64,000 nt of DNA, taken from positions 47,482 through 111,481 of the forward strand of contig JANWVT010000011.1 of assembly GCA_025056255.1 (NCBI GenBank), written 5' to 3'. The position numbers and the translations under genes were made by a program. The notes under the pieces were generated by a model that saw only the letters and a list, made by a program, of their open reading frames with translations, was not told where the DNA came from and did not search any database. Position 1 is the stretch's first letter. Every line of letters begins with the position of its first letter. Shown piece by piece: positions 1 through 9,021 of the stretch. The stretch is from Bernardetiaceae bacterium (lineage in GTDB: Bacteria; Bacteroidota; Bacteroidia; Cytophagales; Thermoflexibacteraceae).

Positions 1-1501
1 TTGCAAAACCCATCGAGAAAGAAACATTGCTGCCTCCGGGTGGTTGGATGAAAAACGTAACTAGGTCGCGAGTGGAAACGCCCATTTCAAAAAACCTGCG
101 GCTGGCTGTGTAAGCAACACCTGCTGGGAAGTTGATTTTTCCGGTTTGATAACCATCTTGGTTAATACCCGTTGAAATTTTTATCCACCGGTTCAGCCTA
201 TAATCTGCCCCAAGAGCAACAATAGGTCGTTCAATGTTGGTAGCAGTTTCTCTTAGCGGCATTACCACATCTACCCCTATATGGAATGTGCGAAAATATT
301 CATAGCTTGCACCCATGCGCAGCACACTAGGTAGCTGCTGGTTGATATTATTGACACCTTGCCACTCTAAGGCTGCTCTTTCTCCTGCTAAGCGCAAATT
401 GTTTTGTGAGGTAACTAGCAAGTTGTAGGTACTGATACCGCCGCCCTGAATTTCACGCAATTTACTGTCGGCAAGGTTGTAAGCATTACCCGTCCAGTTG
501 ATACTGCCTATGTTGGTAGCTGCAATGCCCAGATAAAAATTTCGCTTAATAGTCATCTGAATACCTGCATCAAAAGCCAAACCTGTTCCTACTGGTGTGG
601 CAGCAGCTACCTTGCGAAAATCAGAAACATTTTCCTGCAATCCTACAAAACTGGGATTAGCAATTTGCGTGCTGGAACCAAAATTCATGTTAAAAGTGGG
701 CGACATGGAGATATTGTTGCGAATCAGTTGCCCGTCCTGAGCTACTAAATTGATAAGAGCCAACCCTCGCAACAACCGAATGCCGCCGCCTACATGCAAA
801 GAAAAATTATATCCATCTATAATTTTGGTACCGTAGGCAAAGTTAAATTCCCTGTACCAATTAGAGGATAAACGCGAACCGTCCAATAACTGTCCATAGG
901 TTTGTGCGTTTTGTTCATCAATAAAGCCGGCTACTACGCGCTCTCGCACATCGGGGCTAAGCGTAGGTGCATTGGGAATAACCCGTCCATTAGAAAGTAA
1001 TAAAAAGCGGAAATAGGGGGCGTTGTTGCCCAAAAACACAATTTCGGAGGCTGTTTGGTTGAGTCTTGAAAAAAATTGCACGTGATCGTTCACACTAATA
1101 GCAAATCCGCCTAATTTTTTTACATAGAAGCCTACCCCTATTAACATTACGTCGAAGTTAAACCCAAAGGGCGAGTTGGTAAAGCGGCGCGCTGCCTCTG
1201 CTTTCTCTTCTTGGGAGAGGTTGATATTTTGAGGCGTAAATACAGTTCTTATCAATTCGCGACGGTTGAGCGTACCAGAGAACATACCAATGTTGGCTTC
1301 CAAAACACCCAGCGTAAATTTGGGGTCACGAAAACTTTTGCGGAAACCTAAATTAGCGGGGTTGATACCAATAGCTTGATAGTCAGTAGTAAAAGTGGTA
1401 GCTACCCCCCTGCCCACTGCTGTAAAAACACTGCGCTCTGCTTGCCCGAACAAAAGAGGAGAAAGCATCAGCAACATCAAGCTCCATATAATTGCTTTCA
1501 T
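1..1501 (-). CDS. Outer-membrane beta-barrel protein, DUF5723-like (3' end cut by window edge)
   Basis: The reading frame is open from an ATG at 1501 to the left edge (500 codons) with no stop or frameshift, so the C-terminus is missing. It begins with a signal peptide (about residues 1-21, ending near LLFGQA), followed by AIGINPANLG, a motif common near the N-terminus of Bacteroidota outer-membrane barrels of the FadL/PorV/DUF5723 type. The rest alternates short amphipathic strands with Gly/Asn turns, as expected for a barrel. It starts 4 nt after the stop of the upstream reductase gene, so the two are probably co-transcribed. Family placement is from memory of the motif and general look; the barrel fold is an inference. 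No substrate can be assigned. Confidence 0.7.
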   Translation of the reverse strand, partial: MKAIIWSLMLLMLSPLLFGQAERSVFTAVGRGVATTFTTDYQAIGINPANLGFRKSFRDPKFTLGVLEANIGMFSGTLNRRELIRTVFTPQNINLSQEEKAEAARRFTNSPFGFNFDVMLIGVGFYVKKLGGFAISVNDHVQFFSRLNQTASEIVFLGNNAPYFRFLLLSNGRVIPNAPTLSPDVRERVVAGFIDEQNAQTYGQLLDGSRLSSNWYREFNFAYGTKIIDGYNFSLHVGGGIRLLRGLALINLVAQDGQLIRNNISMSPTFNMNFGSSTQIANPSFVGLQENVSDFRKVAAATPVGTGLAFDAGIQMTIKRNFYLGIAATNIGSINWTGNAYNLADSKLREIQGGGISTYNLLVTSQNNLRLAGERAALEWQGVNNINQQLPSVLRMGASYEYFRTFHIGVDVVMPLRETATNIERPIVALGADYRLNRWIKISTGINQDGYQTGKINFPAGVAYTASRRFFEMGVSTRDLVTFFIQPPGGSNVSFSMGFA

Positions 1502-1505
1502 GGTA

Positions 1506-2507
1506 TTAGGCTATTGAGATAACCAATTTACCAAATTGTTTGCCCGATTTCATATCATCGAAGGCAGAAATAATTTCATCAAGCGGACGTACCGAATCGA
1601 TAATGGGTGCTATGCGGTGCTTTTCGCAAAATTGCAGCATTTCGGCAAACTCAGCGTCATTGCCCATAGTACTGCCTTGGATAGTAATTTGATAGAAAAA
1701 GATGCGGTGTAAATCTAAGGTAGTAGGCAAACCAGCAGTAGCGCCGTAGAAGACAATTTTTCCGGCAGGTTGCATTAGGCGAATAAAGCGACTAAAACCT
1801 ACTCCGCCAGCGCTGTCTATTACTAAATGAAGCCCTCCTGTTTGTTCCATGAGGAGCTTGTCCCAATTGTCGTTTTTGTAGTTGACTCCTCCTTGGGCGC
1901 CAAGAGCTATTGCACGCTGCAATTTTTCCTCCTCGCCACTACTTACCCATACTTGTGCACCTGCTGCCAGTGCAAACTGCATTGCCAGTTGTGCCACACC
2001 CCCGCCAATACCCGTAATCAATACGCGGTCGTTTTTTTTTACTGCACCATGTTTGCAAGTAGCACGATAAGCAGTTAGTCCGCCAAGAGGCAGGGCAGCC
2101 GCCTGTTCCACTGTTAAATAGGCTGGTTTTTCATGTAAGCGATCAATAGGTACTGCTATGTACTCAGCAAAAGTGCCATCAGTAGGATTGCCAAGTATGC
2201 GGTAGTCTTTTCCTTGTACAGCAGGGTTGCTGCCCCAGTTTTGATTTGGGTTGATAATTACAGTTTTACCTATCCAAGCAGCATCTACGTTATCGCCCAC
2301 AGCCTCTACCACGCCGCAGCCATCTGAGCCTAAGGTACAAAACGGGCGGATATGAGGATATTTTCCTTGGCGAATCCACTCGTCGCGGTGGTTGAGCGCT
2401 GCTGCTTGCATGCGTATGAGTGCCTCCCCACGGCGGGCTACTGGTTTAGGCACATCCAATAGTTGGATGCGTTGCTCAGGGTGATCGGTAAGTTGTAATG
2501 CTTTCAT
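1506..2507 (-). CDS. Zinc-binding-type alcohol dehydrogenase / quinone oxidoreductase (MDR superfamily)
   Basis: A 333-residue medium-chain dehydrogenase/reductase. The N-terminal GroES-like half contains the typical AALNHRDEWIRQG and LGSDGCGVVEAVG segments; the Rossmann half has the nucleotide-binding loop TGIGGGVAQLAMQ at about 165-177 followed by SSGEEEKLQRAIALGA. No cluster of four structural-zinc cysteines is visible, so it belongs with the zinc-less quinone-oxidoreductase-like branch (YogA-like), which reduces enals or quinones with NADPH. The length is normal for the family. It lies 4 nt upstream of the outer-membrane protein gene on the same strand. The substrate cannot be told from sequence. 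Confidence 0.85.
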   Translation of the reverse strand: MKALQLTDHPEQRIQLLDVPKPVARRGEALIRMQAAALNHRDEWIRQGKYPHIRPFCTLGSDGCGVVEAVGDNVDAAWIGKTVIINPNQNWGSNPAVQGKDYRILGNPTDGTFAEYIAVPIDRLHEKPAYLTVEQAAALPLGGLTAYRATCKHGAVKKNDRVLITGIGGGVAQLAMQFALAAGAQVWVSSGEEEKLQRAIALGAQGGVNYKNDNWDKLLMEQTGGLHLVIDSAGGVGFSRFIRLMQPAGKIVFYGATAGLPTTLDLHRIFFYQITIQGSTMGNDAEFAEMLQFCEKHRIAPIIDSVRPLDEIISAFDDMKSGKQFGKLVISIA

Positions 2508-2681
2508 GATTTTTTTCTTGTACGTTAAAACGAGGTCTCACTGAAAAGAAGTTACAGTTTGGGTGCAAATATTTGAGAATGGGCACTTGTAGTTGAAAAG
2601 CTCCACAAAAATTAAAAAAATAACAATAGACCGATGATAGCAATTTAAAAAGTTGACAACGCCAATGCTTATTATGCCTTT

Positions 2682-3269
2682 TTAGTTTTGCTTGTGTTGC
2701 GTTGGTACTAACCCTAACAACTCGCCAATCACTTGTGGATAGTGCTCATACTCCAATGCATGGATGCGTGCCGCAAGTGACTGAGGCGTATCGGAAGGAT
2801 AGACAGGACATTGCACTTGTCGAATAATTTGTCCTTCGTCGTAATTTTCGTTTACATAATGAATAGTAATACCGGAAACAGTCTCACCAGCAGCAATAAC
2901 TGCTTGATGTACTTTTTCACCATACATTCCCTTGCCGCCAAATTTGGGTAGCAGTGCTGGGTGAATATTGATAATTTGATGTGGAAACTGCCCAACAATG
3001 CTGGCAGGCATTAACCAAAGAAAGCCTGCTAATACTATCAAATCTACTTGTCCACGAATAAGTTGTTGTAAAACAGCATCCGATTCATAAAGATCTGCAC
3101 GGTTGAACAATACTGTGGGTACCTGTAGCGAAGCAGCTCTGGCTAACACGCCTGCATTGGGCTTGTTGCAAAATACTTTAAAACGCACTTCGGGTACGTG
3201 TTGAAATGTTTTGATAATATTTTCAACATTGGTGCCACTTCCAGAGGCAAATAACGCAACATTAGGCAT
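2682..3269 (-). CDS. purN: Phosphoribosylglycinamide formyltransferase
   Basis: GART transfers a formyl group from 10-formyl-tetrahydrofolate to GAR, the third step of de novo purine synthesis. The protein of 195 residues starts MPNVALFASGSGTN, the phosphate-binding start of the family, and carries the catalytic segment INIHPALLPKFGGKGMYG (Asn, His) and YDEGQII with the catalytic Asp. A longer open frame begins at 3314, but it would overlap the upstream prenyltransferase gene and adds residues absent from the family; the ATG at 3269 leaves 16 nt between the two genes. It appears to be the second gene of a UbiA-purN transcription unit, an association with no obvious metabolic logic. Confidence 0.95.
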   Translation of the reverse strand: MPNVALFASGSGTNVENIIKTFQHVPEVRFKVFCNKPNAGVLARAASLQVPTVLFNRADLYESDAVLQQLIRGQVDLIVLAGFLWLMPASIVGQFPHQIINIHPALLPKFGGKGMYGEKVHQAVIAAGETVSGITIHYVNENYDEGQIIRQVQCPVYPSDTPQSLAARIHALEYEHYPQVIGELLGLVPTQHKQN

Positions 3270-3285
3270 GTGAATGATTGTTTTT

Positions 3286-4122
3286 TTATTGTTTGGCAGC
3301 ACTCCACCATACAACTGCCATGCCCGCTACCATCAACCATTTGAGCAAGCGAGCAAGTAGGGCAAAATCGTTGGCTGTTTGGGCTACTTGCAATCGCCAT
3401 GCGAAAATACTCATCAACACACAAAGCAATAGCCATGCTGGCATAAATTCATGGGGTTTTATCCAAACCATTATTGCACAAGCCGCTAGCAGCACAACCA
3501 TTGTCAGCATTGCAACCCGATGCGCCCACACACTTCCTATTATTACGGGCAAAGTATGGCAATTGGTAGAACGGTCTGCTTGTATGTCTTGCAAACACTT
3601 GATTTGCTCGCGCAAAAAATGAGTAAGGAAACTAAAAACAGCGAGCTCATACCAGCCCACATGTACTCGATTGCACAACAAGGCAAATGAGGCAAAAGGG
3701 GCAGCACTTAGCCCAGCTACGGACAAATTGCCTACTAAGGGCATGCATTTCAACCTAAATGCGTAAGCTACCAGTAGTACAATAGAAAAACACGTTAGCC
3801 ACAAGAAAAGCTGCTGCAAAAGAAAAACTGCACAAAAAAACGCCAGCGTAAAAAGTAAGATAGCAATTTTTTTTGCTTTTGCGGTAGTCATTTTTTTTGC
3901 TGGTAACGGTCGCCATGGTTTGTTGATGCTATCGGTTGCTACATCGCGCCAATCATTTATTGCATATCCGCCTGCTGCTGTGCAAATAATGGCGCCAATC
4001 CACATAAGCACTTCAGTGGGGGTAAGCACGCAACTGCTTGCTAGTATTTTCTCAGACAGCAACAATGAAAATGCTAGCAACACAAGATTAGAAAAGCGAA
4101 TAAGATGCAGAAAAGCAACCAA
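3286..4122 (-). CDS. UbiA-family prenyltransferase
   Basis: An integral membrane prenyltransferase of 278 residues with about eight hydrophobic helices. The two Asp-rich motifs that bind Mg-prenyl diphosphate are visible: INDWRDVATDSINKPWRPLP at about 55-74 and LQDIQADRSTN at about 174-184. Family members transfer a polyprenyl chain to an aromatic or glycerol-phosphate acceptor (menaquinone MenA, or geranylgeranylglycerol-phosphate synthase-type enzymes). The NKPWRPLP segment resembles the digeranylgeranylglyceryl-phosphate synthase-like group found in many Bacteroidota, but the acceptor cannot be settled from sequence. No other quinone or lipid gene is adjacent; purN follows 16 nt downstream. 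Confidence 0.85.
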   Translation of the reverse strand: MVAFLHLIRFSNLVLLAFSLLLSEKILASSCVLTPTEVLMWIGAIICTAAGGYAINDWRDVATDSINKPWRPLPAKKMTTAKAKKIAILLFTLAFFCAVFLLQQLFLWLTCFSIVLLVAYAFRLKCMPLVGNLSVAGLSAAPFASFALLCNRVHVGWYELAVFSFLTHFLREQIKCLQDIQADRSTNCHTLPVIIGSVWAHRVAMLTMVVLLAACAIMVWIKPHEFMPAWLLLCVLMSIFAWRLQVAQTANDFALLARLLKWLMVAGMAVVWWSAAKQ

Positions 4123-4154
4123 GCTACAACAGTCTGATAAAATAAATACAACAA

Positions 4155-4177
4155 GAGGGCGGCTGACGCCAACCCTC
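4155..4177 (-). terminator. GC-rich stem-loop upstream of the UbiA gene
   Basis: On the minus strand the sequence reads GAGGG-tt-GGC-GTCA-GCC-g-CCCTC, a five-plus-three base-pair stem with a GTCA loop, followed by a T-rich but not uninterrupted stretch. It lies 33 nt before the UbiA start codon. It could terminate readthrough from the phosphatase gene upstream or act as a leader hairpin/attenuator, since a promoter-like element lies just upstream of it (4244-4251). Confidence 0.4.
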
Positions 4178-4243
4178 CTGTCTCTTTCAACCAGCTATGA
4201 AAAGAAATATCTAAAGCACAGCTCTAAATATTTACTGCCTATG

Positions 4244-4251
4244 CAAAGCTA
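4244..4251 (-). promoter_or_regulatory. -7 promoter element (TAGCTTTG) for UbiA-purN
   Basis: The minus strand reads TAGCTTTG, matching the Bacteroidota sigma-A -7 consensus TAnnTTTG. I see no TTG at the usual -33 distance. Transcription would begin near 4237, giving a leader of about 115 nt that includes the hairpin at 4155-4177. Confidence 0.35.
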
Positions 4252-4267
4252 TCGTTTCTTGTGGTAG

Positions 4268-4661
4268 AAAAGCATATTTTAACATTTTTTAACAAAACAA
4301 GAAAATTATACATTTGTTGGCATATGCCTCTACGTTGAGTAATAGAGATGAATCCTTTGAAAATAAAATTTGCACGCCGCTGTTGTTTATTTCTTCATGA
4401 ACAGGTATTAGTTACAGGTGGTCACACAACAGCACAGAGTTTTGTAGTATTATTTGCTGTTAGCACAGCAAAAAGAGCAAATGAAAAGTGAAAAATCAAG
4501 CCGTGCTTTTTCTAGCCTATCTATTGCGTTTTTCTAGTTGAAGGAAACAGATTATCGAGTTTATTTTTTACAGTTTGCGATAACTCCTAATTGCATGGTG
4601 CACATTAAACACTTGGTTGTTGCAAGTAATCTTGTTTAAGGTAAGGCACCTCGGGTAGTTT
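4268..4661. other. Intergenic stretch without a recognisable gene
   Basis: AT-rich sequence between the end of the TPR-SpoIIE gene and the UbiA leader. Both neighbours are on the minus strand. I find no open frame with coding character, no RNA gene and no clear hairpin here; open frames on the plus strand have no family resemblance. Confidence 0.5.
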
Positions 4662-6674
4662 TCATGCTTCTAAGCGGATACCAATCACTAAAATATCATC
4701 GGTTTGGGCTTGCGGACCGAAGCTCATCCAATGAGCAAGCGTAGATTCAAGCTTTTGCTTTTGTTGATAGGCAGGAAGCGTGTGAATATCTTGCAGCAGT
4801 TGGCGAAAATTTTTAGCCATAAATTTTTTGTTTTGTACCCCACCGAACTGGTCTTGGTAGCCATCGGAGGCAAGGTAGAGCATGGTTTCGCCCTCAATGT
4901 CAAACGTACAACGCGTAAAAGACCCGGTGTATCCCATTAATCTGCCGCCAACTGGTTTTTTGTCTGGGTTGATTTTCATGATTTCACCATTGCGAGCAAT
5001 GTAAAGTGGACTCATAGCACCGGCATATTCTAACTGTTTGTTTGCTAAGTCGAAAGTACAAACGGCAATGTCCATACCATCGCGGTTGTCTGTATCTTCA
5101 ATTTTCAACACACGACACAAGTGTTGATGTAACTGATTGAGGATCAAATCTGGGTGAGTAATGCGGCGCTCATGGACAATTTGGCTGAGCAAATCGTTTC
5201 CTACCATGCTCATCAGGGCACCAGGGACGCCGTGTCCAGTACAATCTGCTGCTGCCAGTACAATTTTTTCTTTGCCGTCAGGGTCAGTTACTTTTTCAAG
5301 AAAGTAAAAATCGCCGCTGACAATGTCGCGAGGTAGCAACAGCACAAAAGACTGTGGAAAAAACATGCGCAAGTTTTCTTCGGAAGGAATAATTGCCGAC
5401 TGAATGCGTTTGGCATAGTTAATACTGGCAGTAATATCGTTGTTCTTTAATGCCAATTCTTGGTAAAGCCGCTCTACTTCTTGTTTTTGCTTTTGCAACA
5501 AATCGTTGGACTGTTTGCGCAAGTGGTTGATATGCAGCAAGACAGCAGTAAATACAGCAAAAAGTACCAATAATCCTACTAGAAAGTAGAAGCGTTGATT
5601 TTGTTGTTTAATCTGCTGTTCCTGCAAGGCTTTCTCCATATTCAGCCGGTCTATTTCGGCTTGCTTCTTCTCCGACTGAAAACGCATTTCCAACAAATTG
5701 ACTTTTTCACGACTACTTTCATTGAAAAGCGAATCTTTAATGTTCATAAAAAGTGTCTGATACTCATATGCTTTTTTGTAGTCGCCTGCCAATAGGTAAA
5801 TGTTAGAAATATTCCGATACGATATTTGTTCTTCCAATTTCACGCCTGTTTTCTTTGCCAGTTGGAGGGCGCGCTGATAGTATTCAAGGGCTCGTTGTGC
5901 ATTATTTAGCCTCAAATAAGCATTGCCAACGCTGTTAAGTAGCCGAGAAAGTGTAAATTGTTCGTTAATAGCAGCTTTAATATCGTACGATTTTTGAAAA
6001 TACTGGATGGCACGGTTATAGTCGCGTTGAGCCAAGTAAATCTCTCCTAAAAATTGAAAGATGTGCCCACGCAAACGTTGGTCGCCGAGCGAGTCGGCAA
6101 TAGGGAGTGCTTTGAAGCAATATTCCAGTGCCTCGATATATTTCTTCTGCGCTAGGTACATGTTGGCTATGTTTTTCAGGCTGGTTGCCACTCCTTCCCT
6201 ATCGTTGATTTTTTGTTTGATGTGCAGCGACTTAGTGTGGTATTCTAAGGCGCGGTCGTAATAGCCTTGTGTTACGTAAATATTGGCAATGTCGTTGTAT
6301 CGGAATGCAATTTGACGGTTGTCTTGCAGTTCTTCAAACAACTTTAATGATTGCAAGTGCCGCTCTATGGCTAAATCATACATCCCTAAGCGGTAGTAAA
6401 TGAGTCCTAAGAAGCCCGAACTTTCCGCCATACCTCTTTTATAGGCTATGCTTTGCGCAATTTTATAGGCTGCTTCGGCATAGGTGCGCGCTTTTTCTAT
6501 TTGAGAATTGCGCAACAGAAACGCCAGTCTATTTAAGGTTTGAACTCGAACAGTATCGGGCTGAGTAAGTTGTAAAGAATGTTCTAAACTGTCTACCTCT
6601 GGTACTTGACGAGCTAGTGAATAAGCACTTGTTAGTAAAACAAAAAAACAGAATACCAAGAGGCGCCTACTCAT
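4662..6674 (-). CDS. TPR-repeat membrane protein with SpoIIE-type Ser/Thr phosphatase domain
   Basis: A 670-residue signalling protein. A signal peptide (1-21) is followed by about seven TPR repeats (to about residue 310), a charged coiled coil (about 325-360), one membrane helix (FYFLVGLLVLFAVFTAVLL, about 361-381), a second coiled coil and a C-terminal PP2C/SpoIIE phosphatase. The phosphatase motifs are intact: DIVSGDFYF, AAADCTGHGVPGA and LASDGYQDQFGG, with TDDILV near the end, giving the metal-binding Asp residues. The TPR sensor should lie outside the inner membrane and the phosphatase in the cytoplasm. SpoIIE phosphatases typically dephosphorylate STAS anti-anti-sigma proteins; a STAS/RsbW pair lies 27 kb away in this window. 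The gene stands alone, divergent from aroA. Confidence 0.9.
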   Translation of the reverse strand: MSRRLLVFCFFVLLTSAYSLARQVPEVDSLEHSLQLTQPDTVRVQTLNRLAFLLRNSQIEKARTYAEAAYKIAQSIAYKRGMAESSGFLGLIYYRLGMYDLAIERHLQSLKLFEELQDNRQIAFRYNDIANIYVTQGYYDRALEYHTKSLHIKQKINDREGVATSLKNIANMYLAQKKYIEALEYCFKALPIADSLGDQRLRGHIFQFLGEIYLAQRDYNRAIQYFQKSYDIKAAINEQFTLSRLLNSVGNAYLRLNNAQRALEYYQRALQLAKKTGVKLEEQISYRNISNIYLLAGDYKKAYEYQTLFMNIKDSLFNESSREKVNLLEMRFQSEKKQAEIDRLNMEKALQEQQIKQQNQRFYFLVGLLVLFAVFTAVLLHINHLRKQSNDLLQKQKQEVERLYQELALKNNDITASINYAKRIQSAIIPSEENLRMFFPQSFVLLLPRDIVSGDFYFLEKVTDPDGKEKIVLAAADCTGHGVPGALMSMVGNDLLSQIVHERRITHPDLILNQLHQHLCRVLKIEDTDNRDGMDIAVCTFDLANKQLEYAGAMSPLYIARNGEIMKINPDKKPVGGRLMGYTGSFTRCTFDIEGETMLYLASDGYQDQFGGVQNKKFMAKNFRQLLQDIHTLPAYQQKQKLESTLAHWMSFGPQAQTDDILVIGIRLEA

Positions 6675-6744
6675 AGTTATAAATTCAGCTGCAATTTACA
6701 ACAAAGCTCAATAATTTTATGAATACTTGGCAGGCAAAAAAATT

Positions 6745-6752
6745 TATCTTTG
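6745..6752 (+). promoter_or_regulatory. -7 promoter element (TATCTTTG) of aroA
   Basis: TATCTTTG is an exact TAnnTTTG element. A TTG at 6727-6729 lies 15 nt upstream, shorter than the usual spacing. Transcription would start near 6759, so an upstream TTG codon at 6750 cannot be the translation start; this argues for the ATG at 6789. Confidence 0.6.
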
Positions 6753-6788
6753 CAAGGCATTTGGTTTATACCCACTTGGATTGTTTCA

Positions 6789-8060
6789 ATGGAATCAGCT
6801 ATTTTCAATCGTGCTGCTGCCCTTGCGCTGAACCACCCTAATGGCAAAGTAAAATCAGTAGTAGCTCTGCCTGCCTCTAAAAGCGAAAGTAACCGAGCTC
6901 TTATTATCGCTGCCCTTTGTAATCATCCTTGCCGCTTGGAGAATCTGTCAGAGGCACGCGATACACAAACTATGCAACGGCTCTTGTCAGGCTCTGAGGA
7001 GGTGTTGGATGTACTGGATGCTGGGACAACCATGCGCTTTTTAACTGCCTACTGTGCAGTAACTAATCGGAAAGTCGTGCTAACGGGTACCGCCCGAATG
7101 CAGGAGCGCCCTATTGGAATTTTAGTAGATGCCCTGCGCGAAATAGGAGCAGATATTTCTTATGAAAAAAATGAAGGATTTCCCCCTGTTCGTATTCATG
7201 GCTTCTCACCACGCAACAATCGAGTTGTTATGCGCGGAGACGTGAGCAGCCAATATATTTCTGCTTTGCTAATGGTTGCGCCTATTATTCCAAACGGGCT
7301 AACACTGCAACTGACTGGAAAAGTTGGTTCGCGCCCCTATATTGCTATGACGCTACAACTGATGCAACGCTTTGGTGTAGAGGCACAATGGGAAGGGGAT
7401 ACTATTTATGTACCCCAAAAGCCATACACAGCTGCTACTTATGCTGTGGAATCCGATTGGTCAGCTGCCAGTTACTGGTTCAGCATAGCAGCCTTAGCAA
7501 AGGAAGCAAACATTTGCTTGCTCGGACTCAAGCCCGACTCTTTACAAGGAGACCGAGTGATTGTCAACATCATGGAACGCTTAGGTGTTCGCGCCCAATT
7601 TACTGCTCAGGGGTTACAACTAAGCAAAGCACCTGCTGCCGAATGCTTTGAATGGGACTTTAGCGACTGCCCAGATTTGGCACAAACTATTGCCGTAGTA
7701 GGAGCAGCCAAAAATATTCCCATGAAACTTACAGGACTGGAAAGCTTGCGCATTAAAGAAACTGATAGGCTTACTGCCTTGCAAACTGAACTTGCCAAGT
7801 TCGGCATTGCTACCCAAGAAGAAGGGGGAAATACACTCTACGTACACTATCAAACCAAATCTTTACAAGCCCCTGCGCAGCCAATTCACACTTACAAAGA
7901 CCACCGCATGGCAATGGCATTTGCACCGCTTGCCTTGTTATATCCCTTGCAAATAGAACAGCCTGAGGTGGTTGAAAAATCATATCCGCGCTACTGGGAA
8001 CACCTTGCTGCCGCGGGATTCGCTATACAAACCTGTCATTTGCATGAGTCACCCAAGTAA
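6789..8060 (+). CDS. aroA: 3-phosphoshikimate 1-carboxyvinyltransferase (EPSP synthase)
   Basis: Transfers the enolpyruvyl group of PEP to shikimate-3-phosphate in the shikimate pathway. The 423-residue protein has the family motifs: PASKSESNRALIIAAL near the N-terminus, DAGTTMRFLTAYCAV, RPIGILVDAL, the S3P-binding SQYISALLM, KETDRLTALQ and DHRMAMAFAPLAL near the C-terminus. The frame is open from 6750, but the region before 6789 holds the promoter, so the ATG at 6789 is chosen. The 3' end overlaps the following exporter gene by 17 nt. aroQ, two steps earlier in the pathway, is 32 kb away in this window. Confidence 0.96.
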   Translation: MESAIFNRAAALALNHPNGKVKSVVALPASKSESNRALIIAALCNHPCRLENLSEARDTQTMQRLLSGSEEVLDVLDAGTTMRFLTAYCAVTNRKVVLTGTARMQERPIGILVDALREIGADISYEKNEGFPPVRIHGFSPRNNRVVMRGDVSSQYISALLMVAPIIPNGLTLQLTGKVGSRPYIAMTLQLMQRFGVEAQWEGDTIYVPQKPYTAATYAVESDWSAASYWFSIAALAKEANICLLGLKPDSLQGDRVIVNIMERLGVRAQFTAQGLQLSKAPAAECFEWDFSDCPDLAQTIAVVGAAKNIPMKLTGLESLRIKETDRLTALQTELAKFGIATQEEGGNTLYVHYQTKSLQAPAQPIHTYKDHRMAMAFAPLALLYPLQIEQPEVVEKSYPRYWEHLAAAGFAIQTCHLHESPK

Positions 8061-8928
8061 GCATCCGCCCTTAGCTTGGATATTGTTGTTTTTGCTTGCT
8101 CTTATTTGGGGCAGTTCGTTCATTTTAATGAAACGCGGGCTAATAGTTTTCTCAGCTGGCGAAGTGGGCGCCTTGCGCATTGTGATTGCTTTTTTGTTGT
8201 TGCTGCCCATTGCCTTAAAGCACTGGCGAGCCATTCCTGCCCATAGCTGGCGATACGTTTTTCTGACAGGTTGCTTAGGAAATTTGCTACCTGCTTTTCT
8301 TTTTGCCACTGCACAGCAACATTTAGCCAGTTCCGTAGTGGGCATCCTCAACGCACTTACCCCAATTTTTACCTTGTTGGTTGGGGTTCTATTTTTTGCT
8401 CTCCCACTTAGGAAATGGCAGCTAATAGGTATTGCTATGGGTTTTGCGGGCTCTATTAGCCTCAGCTGGGTACAGTCGGGCGGAGAGGTAGGTAGTTTCA
8501 ACCCCTACATTTTACTCATCGTAATGGCTACGGTTTGCTATGGCATCAGCGTCAATATTATTGGCAAATACCTGCGACATCTACCCTCACTGGCTGTTTC
8601 CTCTACTGCCCTAACGACTGTAGGACCGCTTGCACTCATCTACTTAGGCGCGGTTGAACATATTCCCGACAAACTTGCACAAGGCAGTAAGGCATGGCTT
8701 GCTTTGGGATATGTGAGTATGTTGGGGATATTTGGCACTGCCTTAGGGCTAATATTCTTCAACAAATTAGTGAAAATAACCTCTCCTGTTTTTGGAAGCT
8801 CAGTTACTTACCTAATTCCCTTAGTTGCACTACTGTGGGGTATTGTAGATAGTGAAGCCTTCGGACTGCTACATCTGACAGGCATGATGCTCATTGTAGG
8901 CGGTGTGTATGTTGCTAACCGCACATGA
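8044..8928 (+). CDS. EamA/DMT-family transporter
   Basis: A 294-residue inner-membrane protein with about ten hydrophobic helices arranged as two EamA repeats; the first contains ALIWGSSFILMKRGL, a hallmark of the drug/metabolite transporter superfamily, and the second ends SVTYLIPLVALLWGIVDSEAF. The frame extends upstream to 7972, but that would place 24 extra residues inside aroA; the ATG at 8044 gives the usual short N-terminus and overlaps aroA by only 17 nt, so the two are translationally coupled. DMT proteins export amino acids, drugs or metabolites. With aroA upstream, an aromatic-related substrate is possible but unproven. Confidence 0.88.
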   Translation: MSHPSKHPPLAWILLFLLALIWGSSFILMKRGLIVFSAGEVGALRIVIAFLLLLPIALKHWRAIPAHSWRYVFLTGCLGNLLPAFLFATAQQHLASSVVGILNALTPIFTLLVGVLFFALPLRKWQLIGIAMGFAGSISLSWVQSGGEVGSFNPYILLIVMATVCYGISVNIIGKYLRHLPSLAVSSTALTTVGPLALIYLGAVEHIPDKLAQGSKAWLALGYVSMLGIFGTALGLIFFNKLVKITSPVFGSSVTYLIPLVALLWGIVDSEAFGLLHLTGMMLIVGGVYVANRT

Positions 8929-9021
8929 TGCTTTGCATCAAAATGACTGTCAAATTAAATAATCGTTATATTTCTGTTTTGCCTGCTGATTAGTAGTTGC
9001 TGCTTGCGAAATTTGTTTGTA

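Noticed and set aside
3920..4267. 115-codon plus-strand open frame across the UbiA start
   Set aside because: It is opposite the UbiA coding region and its leader; no family resemblance, so not considered a gene.
8946..8970. Possible Pho box upstream of pstS (CTGTCAAATTAAATAATC)
   Set aside because: Only one CTGTCA half-site is visible; a second correctly spaced half is missing and the Bacteroidota PhoB site is not well known to me. Not strong enough to list.
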